A DNA stretch of 64,000 bases from JAKQIM01 sp029557965 (GTDB taxonomy: Bacteria > Chloroflexota > Anaerolineae > Anaerolineales > UBA4823). Positions 23,643 through 32,919 of the stretch are shown here, in pieces (the first letter of the stretch is position 1; each line of letters begins with the position of its first letter). The position numbers were made by a program, and so were the translations under genes. The DNA lies in assembly GCA_035341015.1 (NCBI GenBank), contig DAOQUL010000001.1, forward strand, positions 1 through 64,000, read 5' to 3'. The notes below the pieces were generated by a model, which saw only the letters and a list, made by a program, of their open reading frames with translations, searched no databases and was not told the DNA's origin.

Positions 23643-25688
23643 TCAGATTGGTTCTACCTTAACGGCACAAACTTTGTACTCTGGAATCTTTGCAACCGGA
23701 TCAATCGCCGCATTGGTCAGCTTATTGGCTGCGGCCTCTGCAAAGTGGAAGGGGATGAAAATCACGCCTGGCTTGATATCATCTGTGACGCGCACGCCCA
23801 GTTCGATCTGGCCGCGCCGGCTGGAAACGCGCACGCGCTTATTCCCGTTCAGCCCTATCTTCTTTGCATCGCGGACATTGACTTCAACATAAGCTTCAGG
23901 GACTTCGCTGTGCAGCTTGGCTGAGCGGCGGGTCATAGAGCCGGTGTGGAAGTGGAACATCAAGCGTCCGGTGGTTAGTGTAAAGGGATATTCTTCATCT
24001 GGCATTTCGGCTGGCTCTTTGTACTCAATGGCAAAGAACTTGCCCAGGCCTCGAGCAAACTTACCTTTGTGCAGATACGGGGTTCCTGGATGTTCCTCCG
24101 ATGGGCAGGGCCACTGCAAAGAGCCAAGCTCTTCTAAACGGTCATAGGTGATACCTCCATAGCTGGGTGTGAGGGTGTTGATCTCCTTCATGATCGCCGC
24201 GGGGGTGTCAAAATCAAAACCTTTGGCTCCCATGGTCTTTGCCAACTGGCAGACGACGACCCAATCTTCTTTCGAATCGCCGAGCGGCTTGATTGCCTGG
24301 CGTACCCGCTGGACGCGCCGCTCAGTATTCGAGAAAGTGCCGTCTTTTTCGGCAAAAGTTGCGCCCGGGAGAACCACATGCGCCAATTCGGCCGTCTCGG
24401 TCAGGAAGATATCCTGGCAGACGATAAATTCAGTCTGTTCCAGACAGTGACGAACATGGTTCAAGTCTGGATCGGAGATCATCGGATTTTCAGCCATGAT
24501 GTATAGAGCGCGTACTTTGCCCTCCGAAGCGGCGTGGATCATTTCGGTGATTGTTAAGCCAACTGTCAACGGCCCAGTTGAGCCCCAGGCTTCCTGAAAT
24601 TTTTTCTGCACATCAGGAATAGTAACTGCCTGGTAGCCAGGATATACATTCGGCAGCCCGCCCATATCGCAGGCGCCTTGCACGTTGTTCTGCCCGCGCA
24701 AAGGATTGACGCCGCCGCCAGGAATACCTATGTTACCACACAGCATGGCTAGGTTGGATGTAGACTTAACATTATCAACGCCGGTGGTGTGCTGGGTGAT
24801 GCCCATGGCGTACAGGATGGCGGCAGGCTTGTTTTGGGCATAGGTGCGGGCAATCTCGCGAATTCCATCTGCGGGCACATTGGTGATCTCAGCTACCTTC
24901 TCAGGGGTATATTCTACCACCAGAGCTTTGAGAGCCTCGTAGTCTTCAGTGCGCTCTTTGATGAAGGCTTCGTCCGCCAGCCCTTCGCTGATGATCACGT
25001 TCATCACTCCATTGAAGAGCACCACATCGGTCCCTGGGCGAAATGTATAATAGATATCAGCCCAGTGCCCGATCTGGTTCTTGCGCGGGTCTACCACAAT
25101 GATCTTGGCACCGCGCTTTTGTGCTTTGAGCACCCGGGTGGCGATCAGAGGGTGGCCTTCAGACGTGTTAGAGCCGATGATAAAAAAGCAGTTGGTATGT
25201 TCCTCAAATTCAGGGATTGAATTCGTCATTGCGCCGCTCCCAAATGATGCGGCCAGACCGGCCACAGTGGGAGCGTGTCAGAGACGGGCGCAGTGATCGA
25301 CGTTGTTTGTTCCAATCACCGCGCGAGCGAACTTTTGTAAGAGGTAGTTTTCCTCATTTGTGCATTTTGCCGATGAGAGGAATGCGATGCTATCGGGGCC
25401 GCTCTCGGCTTTGATGGTGTTCAGCTTATCGGCAATCAGGGTCAGCGCTTCTTCCCAGGTGGCCTCAACAAGTTTGCCGTCTTTGCGGATGAGAGGGGTT
25501 TTCAGGCGGTCTTTGTGGTTGACAAAGGCGTGCGCATTCCATCCCTTGATGCACAGGCTGCCCTGGCTGATGGGGTGCCCCTTGGCTGGCAGTGTGCCCA
25601 CCAGCGATCCGTCCAGCACCTGCAGGTGAAGGGCACAGCCCGTGCCGCAATAAGGGCAGGTGGTCAGAACATTGCGGTATTCAATCAT
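23643..25688 (-). CDS. fdhA: selenocysteine-containing formate dehydrogenase, catalytic alpha subunit
   Basis: A 681-residue molybdo/tungsto-pterin formate dehydrogenase of the FdhF type. The N-terminal 4Fe-4S motif is CPYCGTGC...GSLCIKG (residues 11-48). An in-frame TGA at 25280-25278 (codon 137) falls exactly at the selenocysteine in the conserved context HCARL-U-HAPTVAGL, matching E. coli FdhF Sec140. A SECIS hairpin starts two bases after it, so the two ORFs (25688-25278 and 25277-23643) are one gene. The dinucleotide-binding parts follow (IGSNTSEGHP, NPLRGQNNVQGACDMGG, VLPGATFAEKDGTFSNTERR). It oxidises formate or reduces CO2, passing electrons to the neighbouring Fe-S and Hdr proteins. 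It has no twin-arginine signal, so it is cytoplasmic. Confidence 0.95.
25235..25275 (-). promoter_or_regulatory. bacterial SECIS element for the fdhA selenocysteine codon
   Basis: Two bases after the TGA (25280-25278, minus strand), CGCTCCCA (25275-25268) pairs with TGGGAGCG (25242-25235). Inside it GGCC-GGTCT-GGCC forms the apical hairpin with a G/U-rich loop of the kind bound by SelB. Position and shape match SECIS elements of bacterial formate dehydrogenase mRNAs. Confidence 0.88.
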
Positions 25689-25700
25689 GGCATATTCTCC

Positions 25701-26525
25701 TTAGTGTGGCAGACCTGTCCGGGTATAGTCGCCTTCTTCAAGCACAAGCAGTTGGGGCGGCTTTTGATCTAAGACCGCGCCAGGCTCGTAATTGAACATT
25801 TCTTGTACGTCGCGGGCGATCAACCGGAAATGAACTGCCATCGGGATATCTGCTGGGCAGGTTTCTTCGCACTCGCGGCAGGCCACGCATTTGGCCGTCA
25901 TATGCATGGCGCGAACCAGGTGATACATCGAAGGGTTCGGCATGGGGAGGCGGCCGGTTTGAACCCATATCTCATCTTCCAGCGCACAGATGTTGCAGAA
26001 ACACTGTGGGCAAATATTGCGGCAGCCATAACACTTGATACAGTGTTCAAACTCTTTTTTCCAGAACTCCAGCTTTTCGGCCTGGCTCATGGCGGCAATT
26101 TTTTCGGTCAGAGGGTCCGAAACGCCCTTGATCGGTTGACCGACAATGGTTTGGGCATGTACCGTGTAAGGTTTGGCGCAGCGGCAGAACTCAGCCTCCT
26201 CTTGCACGCATTGCAGGCCAATGAGTGTCAGGCGATCCAAATTGACCTGGGCATGCTTGAACATCTCGACAATGCCTCGCTCTTCGCATCCCCGGCAGAC
26301 AAAGGCCAACTTCGCATCCGGATGGGCTTTCAGAATGATCTTTGCCGTGTCGGGCACCGGCTCTTTTGGCCATAGGACCAGTTGTTCCAATTCCTCTGGT
26401 TTCTCTTTTGTGAAGAGGTACGGGGCGGCAATACCAGCGGGACCGCGCTTGAGGGCTAACACGCCGTCTACCTCTGGCAGTACCTGCAAAACGGCCTGGC
26501 GCAATGCATTCAGTCTGTCGCTCAT
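25701..26525 (-). CDS. 4Fe-4S dicluster electron-transfer protein linking formate dehydrogenase and Hdr
   Basis: A 274-residue iron-sulfur protein. The N-terminal half has an extra cysteine set (VCRGCEERG, LQCVQEEAEFCRC) like F420-hydrogenase/FdhB relatives. The C-terminal half carries CIKCYGCRNICPQCFCNIC (about residues 165-183) and CVACRECEETCPADIP (about 213-228), each able to bind a 4Fe-4S cluster. Its start overlaps the mvhD stop (ATGA), and fdhA begins 12 bases after its end. It probably wires FdhA to MvhD/HdrA in the cytoplasm. I cannot tell whether it also binds flavin. Confidence 0.8.
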   Translation of the reverse strand: MSDRLNALRQAVLQVLPEVDGVLALKRGPAGIAAPYLFTKEKPEELEQLVLWPKEPVPDTAKIILKAHPDAKLAFVCRGCEERGIVEMFKHAQVNLDRLTLIGLQCVQEEAEFCRCAKPYTVHAQTIVGQPIKGVSDPLTEKIAAMSQAEKLEFWKKEFEHCIKCYGCRNICPQCFCNICALEDEIWVQTGRLPMPNPSMYHLVRAMHMTAKCVACRECEETCPADIPMAVHFRLIARDVQEMFNYEPGAVLDQKPPQLLVLEEGDYTRTGLPH

Positions 26526-26941
26526 TTCATCACCTCCACGAAGGGCGGCAGGGCACGGATCGTTTCTGTGAATTCTTTGATCACGACCGAGAACTTCTCG
26601 CCTTCAGCAGCAGAGACCCAGTTGATGTACAGCCGTTCTGGCTCAATGCCGGCATACTCCAGTAAATTCTTTAAGATAGGCATGCGTTTGGCGGTGCGGT
26701 GATTACCCGTGCTGTAATGACAGTCTCCAATGTGGCAGCCAAGTACCATAACGCCATCAGCGCCTTCACGGAAGGAGCGCAGAACCAGCTCGGGTGAGAT
26801 TCGCCCGCTGCAGGGCACGCGGATGATCTTGACATTGGGAGGGTATTTCATACGCGCCATGCCGGCGGTATCGGCGCCGCGATAAGAGCACCAGTTGCAC
26901 AAGAAGCCGATGATTTTTGGCTCATAAGCAGGCGCATCCAT
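26522..26941 (-). CDS. mvhD: MvhD/FlxD-type hydrogenase delta subunit
   Basis: A 139-residue protein with the MvhD cysteine pattern: FLCNWCSYRGAD (about residues 14-25), IIRVPCSGRISPELVLRSF and VLGCHIGDCHYSTGN (about 72-86). In methanogens MvhD carries a 2Fe-2S cluster and passes electrons from hydrogenase or formate dehydrogenase to HdrA. ATG 26941 shares a base with the hdrA stop (TAATG). A longer frame to 27082 lies inside hdrA and is not used. Tight coupling to hdrA supports one complex. Confidence 0.92.
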   Translation of the reverse strand: MDAPAYEPKIIGFLCNWCSYRGADTAGMARMKYPPNVKIIRVPCSGRISPELVLRSFREGADGVMVLGCHIGDCHYSTGNHRTAKRMPILKNLLEYAGIEPERLYINWVSAAEGEKFSVVIKEFTETIRALPPFVEVMK

Positions 26942-28944
26942 TATGCCACCTCCGTAGCTTCGAGATATTTCATGGTCTGCATGGCGCCGATCATCTCTGC
27001 CACCAGTTGTTCGTCGGTGAAGTGTTTGAGGGAGATAGATTTGGGCAGGCAGGCCCCCACGCAGGTACCGCAGCCTTTGCACAACGCCTCGATGACGTGT
27101 GCTTTGCCTTTGTCAGCCAGGTATTCGATGGCTGTATAAGGGCAGCAGGCGATACACTGCTTGCAACCAACGCAGGTAACTTCATCGACGATGGCTGTGG
27201 CAGCCTCAATTTCAACTTCGCCTTGACCGATCAAGGATAAGACGCGCGCCGCCGCCGCCGCCCCTTGGGCAACCGATGATGGGATGTCTTTGGGTCCCTG
27301 GCAGGCCCCAGCAATGAAAACGCCATCGGTCATGGTTGCCACCGGATCCAGCTTGGGGTGTTTTTCGATCAGCCATTGGTCGGCACTGCAAGAGATGCCA
27401 AATTTGATGGCCACTTCTTTGGCATCTGCTCTTGGCTGTAAGCCAGCCGAGAGAACAACCATATCAACTGGGATACGGCGCTGCCTGCCTATGAGGGTGT
27501 CTTCGACCTGGATGATCAACTTACCCTCTTCGCTTGGCTGGCGGGCGCAGTCGGTCACCTCAGCGACACGGCCGCGGATGAAGTGTGTGCCCTCCCTTAA
27601 AACTTTTTGGTAGAACTCGTCGTACGATTTGGCTGGGGTACGCATATCGATGTAGAAGTTGTACACCTCGGCGCCAGTCTTTTCCATTGCCAGGTGGGCA
27701 AATTTGAGGCTCTGCATACAGCAAATGGCCGAGCAGTAATTGTGGTAATTGGTGTCGCGGCTGCCAACACAATGGATGATGCCAACTGTCTTGGGAACGG
27801 TTACGCCATCGCGCAAGAATACCTTGCCGCCGGTGGGGCCGGCCGCGTTGGTGAGGCGTTCAAATTCCATATTGGTGAACACATTAGCCAACCGCCCGTA
27901 CCCATACTGCCCAACTTTACGGGCGTCAAACAGGTCGTACCCGGTGGCAAGGATGATGTTGCCGACCTTGATGGTGATCAATTCGTCTTGTTGATCGAAC
28001 TTGATTGCGCCGGTGGGGCAGAATTTTTCGCAAGCCCGGCAGGTGCCTTTTTGGAAATAAGTACAGTTTTCACGGTCGATCACGGGGGTGTTTGGCACAG
28101 CCTGCGGGAAGGGGGTGTAGACCGCCTTGCGGTAACCCAAGCCGGCTTCGAATACATTATCGATCACTTTCTTGGGGCATTTTTCCTGGCACACGCCGCA
28201 ACCTGTGCAGAGCGGCTCGTCAATATAACGGGCTCGCTTGCGGATTGTAACGGTGAAGTTGCCGATGTAACCCTCGACCTTATCGACCTCGCTCCAGGTC
28301 ATCATGGTGATGTTCTTGTGATTGCCAACGCTGAACATCTTGGGCGTGAGGATGCAGGCTGAGCAGTCTAATGTGGGGAAGGTTTTGTCGAACTGGGCCA
28401 TGTGCCCACCAAGGGAAGGCTCGCGTTCGACCAGGAAAACATGGTGCCCGCTGTCTGCAACTTCGAGAGCAGCCTGGATGCCTGCGATGCCGCCGCCCAC
28501 CACCAGCACATTTGGATCAATTGGCACAAAGAGCGATTCGAGCGGCTGTTGGTGAGCCACGCGCCCAACGGCCGCGGCAACCAGGGCCTTGGCTTTTTTG
28601 GTGGCCTCAGTCTTGTCTGATGTGACCCACGAATCCTGTTCGCGAATATTAGCCATCTCGAACAAGTAGGGATTAACTCCGGCGCGCGAGCACGCTCCAC
28701 GGAAGGTGGCTTCGTGCAGATGGGGGCTGCAAGAAGCCACTACTACTCGATTGATGCCCATGGCGTGGATATCTTTTTCGATCATTTCTTGGCCTGGGCT
28801 AGAACACATGAATTTGTAATCGCGGCTTACGACCACGTTTGGCAGCTTGCTTGCCCATTGCGCTACGTCAGCCACGTCCACTGTTCCGGCAATGTTGCTG
28901 CCACAGTGACAGATATATACACCGACCTTGATTTCTTCACTCAT
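26941..28944 (-). CDS. hdrA: heterodisulfide reductase subunit A-like, flavin-bifurcating Fe-S flavoprotein
   Basis: A 667-residue HdrA. The N-terminal region (VGVYICHCGSNI, about residues 7-18) has an extra Fe-S site. The FAD Rossmann motif is VVGGGIAGIQAALE (about 148-161), the conserved cluster site LDCSACILTPKM follows (about 193-204), and there are ferredoxin motifs CTGCGVCQEKCPKK, CRACEKFCPTGAI, CVGCKQCIACCPYTAI and CKGCGTCVGACLPK (C-terminal). In characterised complexes its FAD splits electron pairs between ferredoxin and a second acceptor. It sits between hdrB and mvhD with formate dehydrogenase downstream. Confidence 0.95.
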   Translation of the reverse strand: MSEEIKVGVYICHCGSNIAGTVDVADVAQWASKLPNVVVSRDYKFMCSSPGQEMIEKDIHAMGINRVVVASCSPHLHEATFRGACSRAGVNPYLFEMANIREQDSWVTSDKTEATKKAKALVAAAVGRVAHQQPLESLFVPIDPNVLVVGGGIAGIQAALEVADSGHHVFLVEREPSLGGHMAQFDKTFPTLDCSACILTPKMFSVGNHKNITMMTWSEVDKVEGYIGNFTVTIRKRARYIDEPLCTGCGVCQEKCPKKVIDNVFEAGLGYRKAVYTPFPQAVPNTPVIDRENCTYFQKGTCRACEKFCPTGAIKFDQQDELITIKVGNIILATGYDLFDARKVGQYGYGRLANVFTNMEFERLTNAAGPTGGKVFLRDGVTVPKTVGIIHCVGSRDTNYHNYCSAICCMQSLKFAHLAMEKTGAEVYNFYIDMRTPAKSYDEFYQKVLREGTHFIRGRVAEVTDCARQPSEEGKLIIQVEDTLIGRQRRIPVDMVVLSAGLQPRADAKEVAIKFGISCSADQWLIEKHPKLDPVATMTDGVFIAGACQGPKDIPSSVAQGAAAAARVLSLIGQGEVEIEAATAIVDEVTCVGCKQCIACCPYTAIEYLADKGKAHVIEALCKGCGTCVGACLPKSISLKHFTDEQLVAEMIGAMQTMKYLEATEVA

Positions 28945-28959
28945 GAGATTTTCTCCCTC

Positions 28960-29949
28960 TTACTCCAACCGGGGCATGGGCAGGGATTTGTCGTCTTTCT
29001 TTGGTTTTTTGACTGTACCCTCATCCTCGGGCGGGGGAACCTCAACACCAATCTTTGCCAATGCTGGGCGGGCATCTACCAACTCGGTGCCAATCCCCAT
29101 CTCTTGAGCGCTCATGCCGAAAGCCAGGCCGATCATTTGGGTGAAGAAAAGCACTGGCATGTGGTAATTGGTTTTGAAGTGCACGTTGACGGCGCCCTGG
29201 AATGCGTCTAGGTTCATCTGGCACATGGGGCACAGCGTGACCACCATATCCGCGCGATAGTCGCTGGCACCTTTAATCAGGCGACGGATGATCTCAAAGC
29301 CAGTAGCGTCGCTGATCTGGGTCATATGCCCACCACAGCAGTGAGCCTTATAGGGGAAATCGACAACCTCTGCTCCTAAGACTTTTAGCAGCTTGTCGAG
29401 CGATGTGGGGTATTCGGGATTGTCAAACGTGGTTTCGTGACTTTTGTGTTTGCCTCTTCCAAAATCTGGGCGCACAATCAGGCAGCCGTAATAGGGCGCT
29501 ATGCGCAACCCTGTTAGGGGCTTGGTGACCTTGGCCTGGATTGCATCGTAGCCCACATCATTGACCACGATATCCAGCAAGTGCCTTACCCTGAGCGAGC
29601 CGGCTTCGTATGAAAGGCCGCCCTCTGCCAGGGCAATATTGACATTCTTTGCCAGGGGCTCGTCATCATACAGGTATTGATTGCACTTGCGCAGGTTGAG
29701 GTAACAGGCGCTGCAGGGAGCGATCAGTTGGTCGCTTTCTTTGTTTTTGCTTGCCAGGGCAAGGTTGCGGGCTGTGAGGGCATAGGCAGCCATGCGGTTG
29801 AGGGCAATATACTCGGTAGCGCCGCAGCAGTTCCAGTCTTCCACTTCCATGAATTCTATCCCCAGGGCCGGGGCGATTGCCCTGGTAGAGACATCATAAG
29901 AGGAAGCGCTTTTTTCGAGAGAACATCCGGGGTAGTAGTTGTATTTCAT
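28960..29949 (-). CDS. hdrB: heterodisulfide reductase subunit B-like, CCG-domain protein
   Basis: A 329-residue protein with two CCG motifs, each in the C...CCG...CxxC pattern: YYPGCSLEKSA / DWNCCGATEY / APCSACYLN in the first half and YYGCLIVRP / AHCCGGHMT / TLCPMCQMN in the second. In methanogens these bind noncubane 4Fe-4S clusters that reduce a disulfide. This organism should lack CoM/CoB, so the physiological acceptor is unknown. The C-terminal Lys/Asp/Pro-rich tail (VKKPKKDDKSL) is an unusual extension. Its start overlaps the hdrC stop by four bases. Confidence 0.93.
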   Translation of the reverse strand: MKYNYYPGCSLEKSASSYDVSTRAIAPALGIEFMEVEDWNCCGATEYIALNRMAAYALTARNLALASKNKESDQLIAPCSACYLNLRKCNQYLYDDEPLAKNVNIALAEGGLSYEAGSLRVRHLLDIVVNDVGYDAIQAKVTKPLTGLRIAPYYGCLIVRPDFGRGKHKSHETTFDNPEYPTSLDKLLKVLGAEVVDFPYKAHCCGGHMTQISDATGFEIIRRLIKGASDYRADMVVTLCPMCQMNLDAFQGAVNVHFKTNYHMPVLFFTQMIGLAFGMSAQEMGIGTELVDARPALAKIGVEVPPPEDEGTVKKPKKDDKSLPMPRLE

Positions 29950-30533
29950 AGCGTCTCCTCGATCTCTTTAGCTTTTGCTAAAATGGCTTTCAACCCCTTC
30001 ACGTCTTTGATGGGCGTGGGCGTGAAGGCCATGCGCCCTTTGGTGACCATGCCAATCCCCATCCCGGCCAGTTTGAAGGCTCCAAAGGGGTTGTGTAAGG
30101 CCAGGTGCTGACCCATTAACCCCAACTCGAACGCTCGGCCATAGTTTTCTACCCAGTTGATGAAGGTTTTTGAGAAATCTGGTGCTTTGCTGCTGTCGTA
30201 GATGTTCTCTTTAACCGAAATGCGCTTCAGGGTATACATAATATCCGTGATGTGCACTTCTTGTGGGCAGCGCTCCATGCAGTGATAGCATGATACACAG
30301 TACCAGAAGGTGTTGCTACGCAAAATGCGCTCCTTCATCGACGGCTCGACCTCAACGGCCCGGATCATTGCAAACAGGGTGCGAGGCGTGTGATCCATAT
30401 CGGGTCCTGAAGGGCAGGACCCCCCGCAGGTTCCACATTGGATGCACATTTCAAGGTTGGAATAGCCTGGGGTAGCATCAATTACTTGCTGAAAGAAAGT
30501 TGGTGCTCGGGCTTGCGTTGCGGTTTCTGCCAT
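29946..30533 (-). CDS. hdrC: heterodisulfide reductase subunit C-like, two 4Fe-4S clusters
   Basis: A 195-residue ferredoxin-like subunit. CIQCGTCGGSCPSGPDM (about residues 30-46) and CVSCYHCMERCPQEV (about 80-94) bind two 4Fe-4S clusters. It connects HdrA to HdrB. The last 80 residues are helical (NPFGAFKLAGMGIGMVTKGR) without membrane-length segments. It is the first gene of a minus-strand run hdrC-hdrB-hdrA-mvhD-dicluster-fdhA with overlaps or gaps under 20 bases, so one transcript is likely. AGGAGG precedes the ATG. Confidence 0.93.
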   Translation of the reverse strand: MAETATQARAPTFFQQVIDATPGYSNLEMCIQCGTCGGSCPSGPDMDHTPRTLFAMIRAVEVEPSMKERILRSNTFWYCVSCYHCMERCPQEVHITDIMYTLKRISVKENIYDSSKAPDFSKTFINWVENYGRAFELGLMGQHLALHNPFGAFKLAGMGIGMVTKGRMAFTPTPIKDVKGLKAILAKAKEIEETL

Positions 30534-30884
30534 TGGAACCTCCTGCTATGAAATTATTATTCGGTTGGGTAATTCAGTGGAGGGGGGTCTCGATTGGTGT
30601 AAGCATAAAACAGAACTGGGCTGAAGTGTAATACAAGCTACCTCAGCATTTAACAGGCCAACAGTGTGTGAGTTGAACGCAACTTTTAAGGTCAAGTTTC
30701 ACCGTAAAACACGATCCTGAACGGCAATGGTTAAATTATCGACTAGAATAAGCCCCGAAGCTAGTGACGAACTGCATACTTCAAAAGTGACGATTGTCAT
30801 ACTGGAGTGAACATCTGAACAGTTTGTGATGCGGTGGGGCAATCTGCGGTAAAATAAACCATCTTGTTGTATTGGAGAATCTTT
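30534..30884. other. divergent intergenic region between hdrC and the transketolase operon
   Basis: 351 bases without a credible ORF. It must hold promoters for both the hdr/fdh run (minus) and tkt (plus). I see ribosome-binding sites at both ends (AGGAGG before hdrC, GGAG at 30874-30877 before tkt) and a TAAAAT at 30850-30855. No -35/-10 pair with correct spacing stands out on either strand. The stretch is A/T richer than its flanks. Confidence 0.5.
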
Positions 30885-32915
30885 ATGTCTCAATCGAGTG
30901 AAATCGAACTAAAGGCGATTAATACCATCCGTTTCCTGGCTGCCGACAGCGTCCAGACTGCTAATTCGGGTCATCCGGGGCTGCCGATGGGTGATGCTGC
31001 CATTGGATATACATTGTGGACGCGCCATTTGCGTTATAACCCTGCCGATCCCAAATGGCCCGGGCGGGATCGTTTTGTACTTTCGGGCGGGCATGGTTCA
31101 ACCTTGCTGTATTCTTTACTGCACCTGACCGGATTTGACCTTTCATTGGATGAATTGAAGCGGTTTCGCCAATGGGGCAGCCGGACACCCGGGCACCCGG
31201 AATTTGGCTTGACCCCTGGCATTGAGGCTACCACGGGCCCTCTTGGGCAGGGGTTTGCGAATGGTGTGGGCCTGGCTATTGCACGTGCTCACCTGGCTGC
31301 GCAGTTTAACCGTCCGGGGCACGCCATCATCGATCATTTTATTTATGGGATCGTCACCGATGGTGACTTGATGGAAGGGGTGGCGTCTGAGGCGGCTTCA
31401 TTGGCGGGGCACTTGAGCCTGGGATCTTTGATCTACTTGTACGATGATAACCGGATTTCGATCGATGGCAGTACAGAGTTGGCTTTCACCGAGGATCGTG
31501 CTGCCCGATTTGAGGCCTATGGCTGGCAAGTTTTACACGTGGCTGACGGGAATGACGTGCAGGCGATTGATGCTGCGATCACACAGGCCAAAGCAGATCC
31601 GCGCCCATCCTTGATTGTCTGCCGGACACAGATTGGGTTTGGTTTGCCCACCCGCCAGGGCACTTCTAAGGCGCATGGAGAACCGCCTGGCGAGGAAGAA
31701 TTAAGGGCCGCAAAAGAAAAGGCTGGTTGGCCTTTGGAACCCACTTTCTTGATACCGGATGATGTTTTGGCGCATTTTCGCCAGGCTGTGTCACGTGGCC
31801 AAGAGCTGGAAGATGCATGGAGAGAACGGCTGCGCTCGTACTTGGCTGAATATCCCGAATTAGATACCGAGTTGGAGCGCCGCCTTTCGGGTGAGTTCCC
31901 GGTCGATTGGGAAGCTGCTTTGCCATCCTTCTCGGCAGATGCCAAGGGAATGGCGACGCGCGCAGCTTCTGGTAAAGTATTGAATGCTGTGGCGGCTGGC
32001 TTGCCAGAGTTGATCGGCGGCTCAGCCGACCTGGCGCCATCTAACAATACCTGGCTGCAAGGGTTCCCGGCATTCCAGAAAGATACCCCAGAAGGCAGAA
32101 ATTTCCACTTCGGCGTGCGCGAGCACGGTATGGGGGCTGTTTTGAACGGGATGGCCTTGCATGGCGGGGTGATCCCTTACGGGGCGACCTTCCTGGTCTT
32201 TTCGGATTATATGCGTGGGGCAATGCGAGTGGCGGCTTTATCGCATTATCCAAGCATTTTTGTGTTCACCCATGACAGTATCGGTTTGGGCGAGGACGGG
32301 CCAACACACCAACCGGTGGAGCACCTGGCAGCGCTGCGTGCCATGCCTAACCTGGTGGTGATCCGGCCGGCAGATGCCAATGAAACGGTAGAAGCATGGC
32401 GGCAGGCCATCTTGCGCCGGCACGGCCCGACTGCGCTTATCCTCACACGCCAGGCTGTGCCGATCCTGGATCGAACGATCTATACAGCGGCGGATGGCCT
32501 AAAGCTAGGCGCATATGTGCTGGCTGATATCGGTGACGGCGAGCCCGAATTGATCCTGATGGCTTCTGGATCTGAGGTGCGTCTGGTTGTTGAAGCCGCT
32601 GCCCAATTGGCAATGGAAGGGGTGAATGTGCGCGTGGTGTCCTTCCCGAGTTGGGAGTTGTTTAAGGAACAAGACCTGTCTTACCAACAAGAGGTGTTCT
32701 TGCCCAATGTGAAAGCTCGCCTGGCGGTTGAGGCGGGTGTGGCACAAGGTTGGGAGCGCTGGGTAGGGGAGTGTGGCCGGGTGATTGCGATGGATGGCTA
32801 TGGCGCTTCGGCCCCGGCCAAGGTGCTGTTTGAGCAATACGGCTTCACGGTGGCGGCAGTGGTAGAACAAGCGCGCCAGATGCTGCAAGCAACTCAATCC
32901 TCAAAGCAGGAGTAA
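30885..32915 (+). CDS. tkt: transketolase
   Basis: A 676-residue thiamine-diphosphate enzyme moving two-carbon ketol units between sugar phosphates. The N-terminal domain shows ANSGHPGLPMGDA (about residues 24-36), GPLGQGFANGVG and the TPP site DGDLMEG...YDDNRIS (about 159-190). The pyrimidine domain shows FHFGVREHGMGA (about 407) and HDSIGLGEDGPTHQP. Length is normal. ATG 30885 is chosen over an upstream frame because GGAG lies 7 bases before it. First gene of the tkt-rpiB-tal/pgi operon. Confidence 0.95.
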   Translation: MSQSSEIELKAINTIRFLAADSVQTANSGHPGLPMGDAAIGYTLWTRHLRYNPADPKWPGRDRFVLSGGHGSTLLYSLLHLTGFDLSLDELKRFRQWGSRTPGHPEFGLTPGIEATTGPLGQGFANGVGLAIARAHLAAQFNRPGHAIIDHFIYGIVTDGDLMEGVASEAASLAGHLSLGSLIYLYDDNRISIDGSTELAFTEDRAARFEAYGWQVLHVADGNDVQAIDAAITQAKADPRPSLIVCRTQIGFGLPTRQGTSKAHGEPPGEEELRAAKEKAGWPLEPTFLIPDDVLAHFRQAVSRGQELEDAWRERLRSYLAEYPELDTELERRLSGEFPVDWEAALPSFSADAKGMATRAASGKVLNAVAAGLPELIGGSADLAPSNNTWLQGFPAFQKDTPEGRNFHFGVREHGMGAVLNGMALHGGVIPYGATFLVFSDYMRGAMRVAALSHYPSIFVFTHDSIGLGEDGPTHQPVEHLAALRAMPNLVVIRPADANETVEAWRQAILRRHGPTALILTRQAVPILDRTIYTAADGLKLGAYVLADIGDGEPELILMASGSEVRLVVEAAAQLAMEGVNVRVVSFPSWELFKEQDLSYQQEVFLPNVKARLAVEAGVAQGWERWVGECGRVIAMDGYGASAPAKVLFEQYGFTVAAVVEQARQMLQATQSSKQE

Positions 32916-32919
32916 CGCG

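Noticed and set aside
25265..25290. fdhA looks like a pseudogene split by a stop codon.
   Set aside because: The stop is TGA at the exact selenocysteine position and is followed by a SECIS-like hairpin; both halves are intact.
30600..30860. Candidate promoter pairs for hdrC and tkt.
   Set aside because: I tried several -35/-10 combinations; spacings were 20 or 23 bases or matches were below four of six, so none is reported as a promoter.
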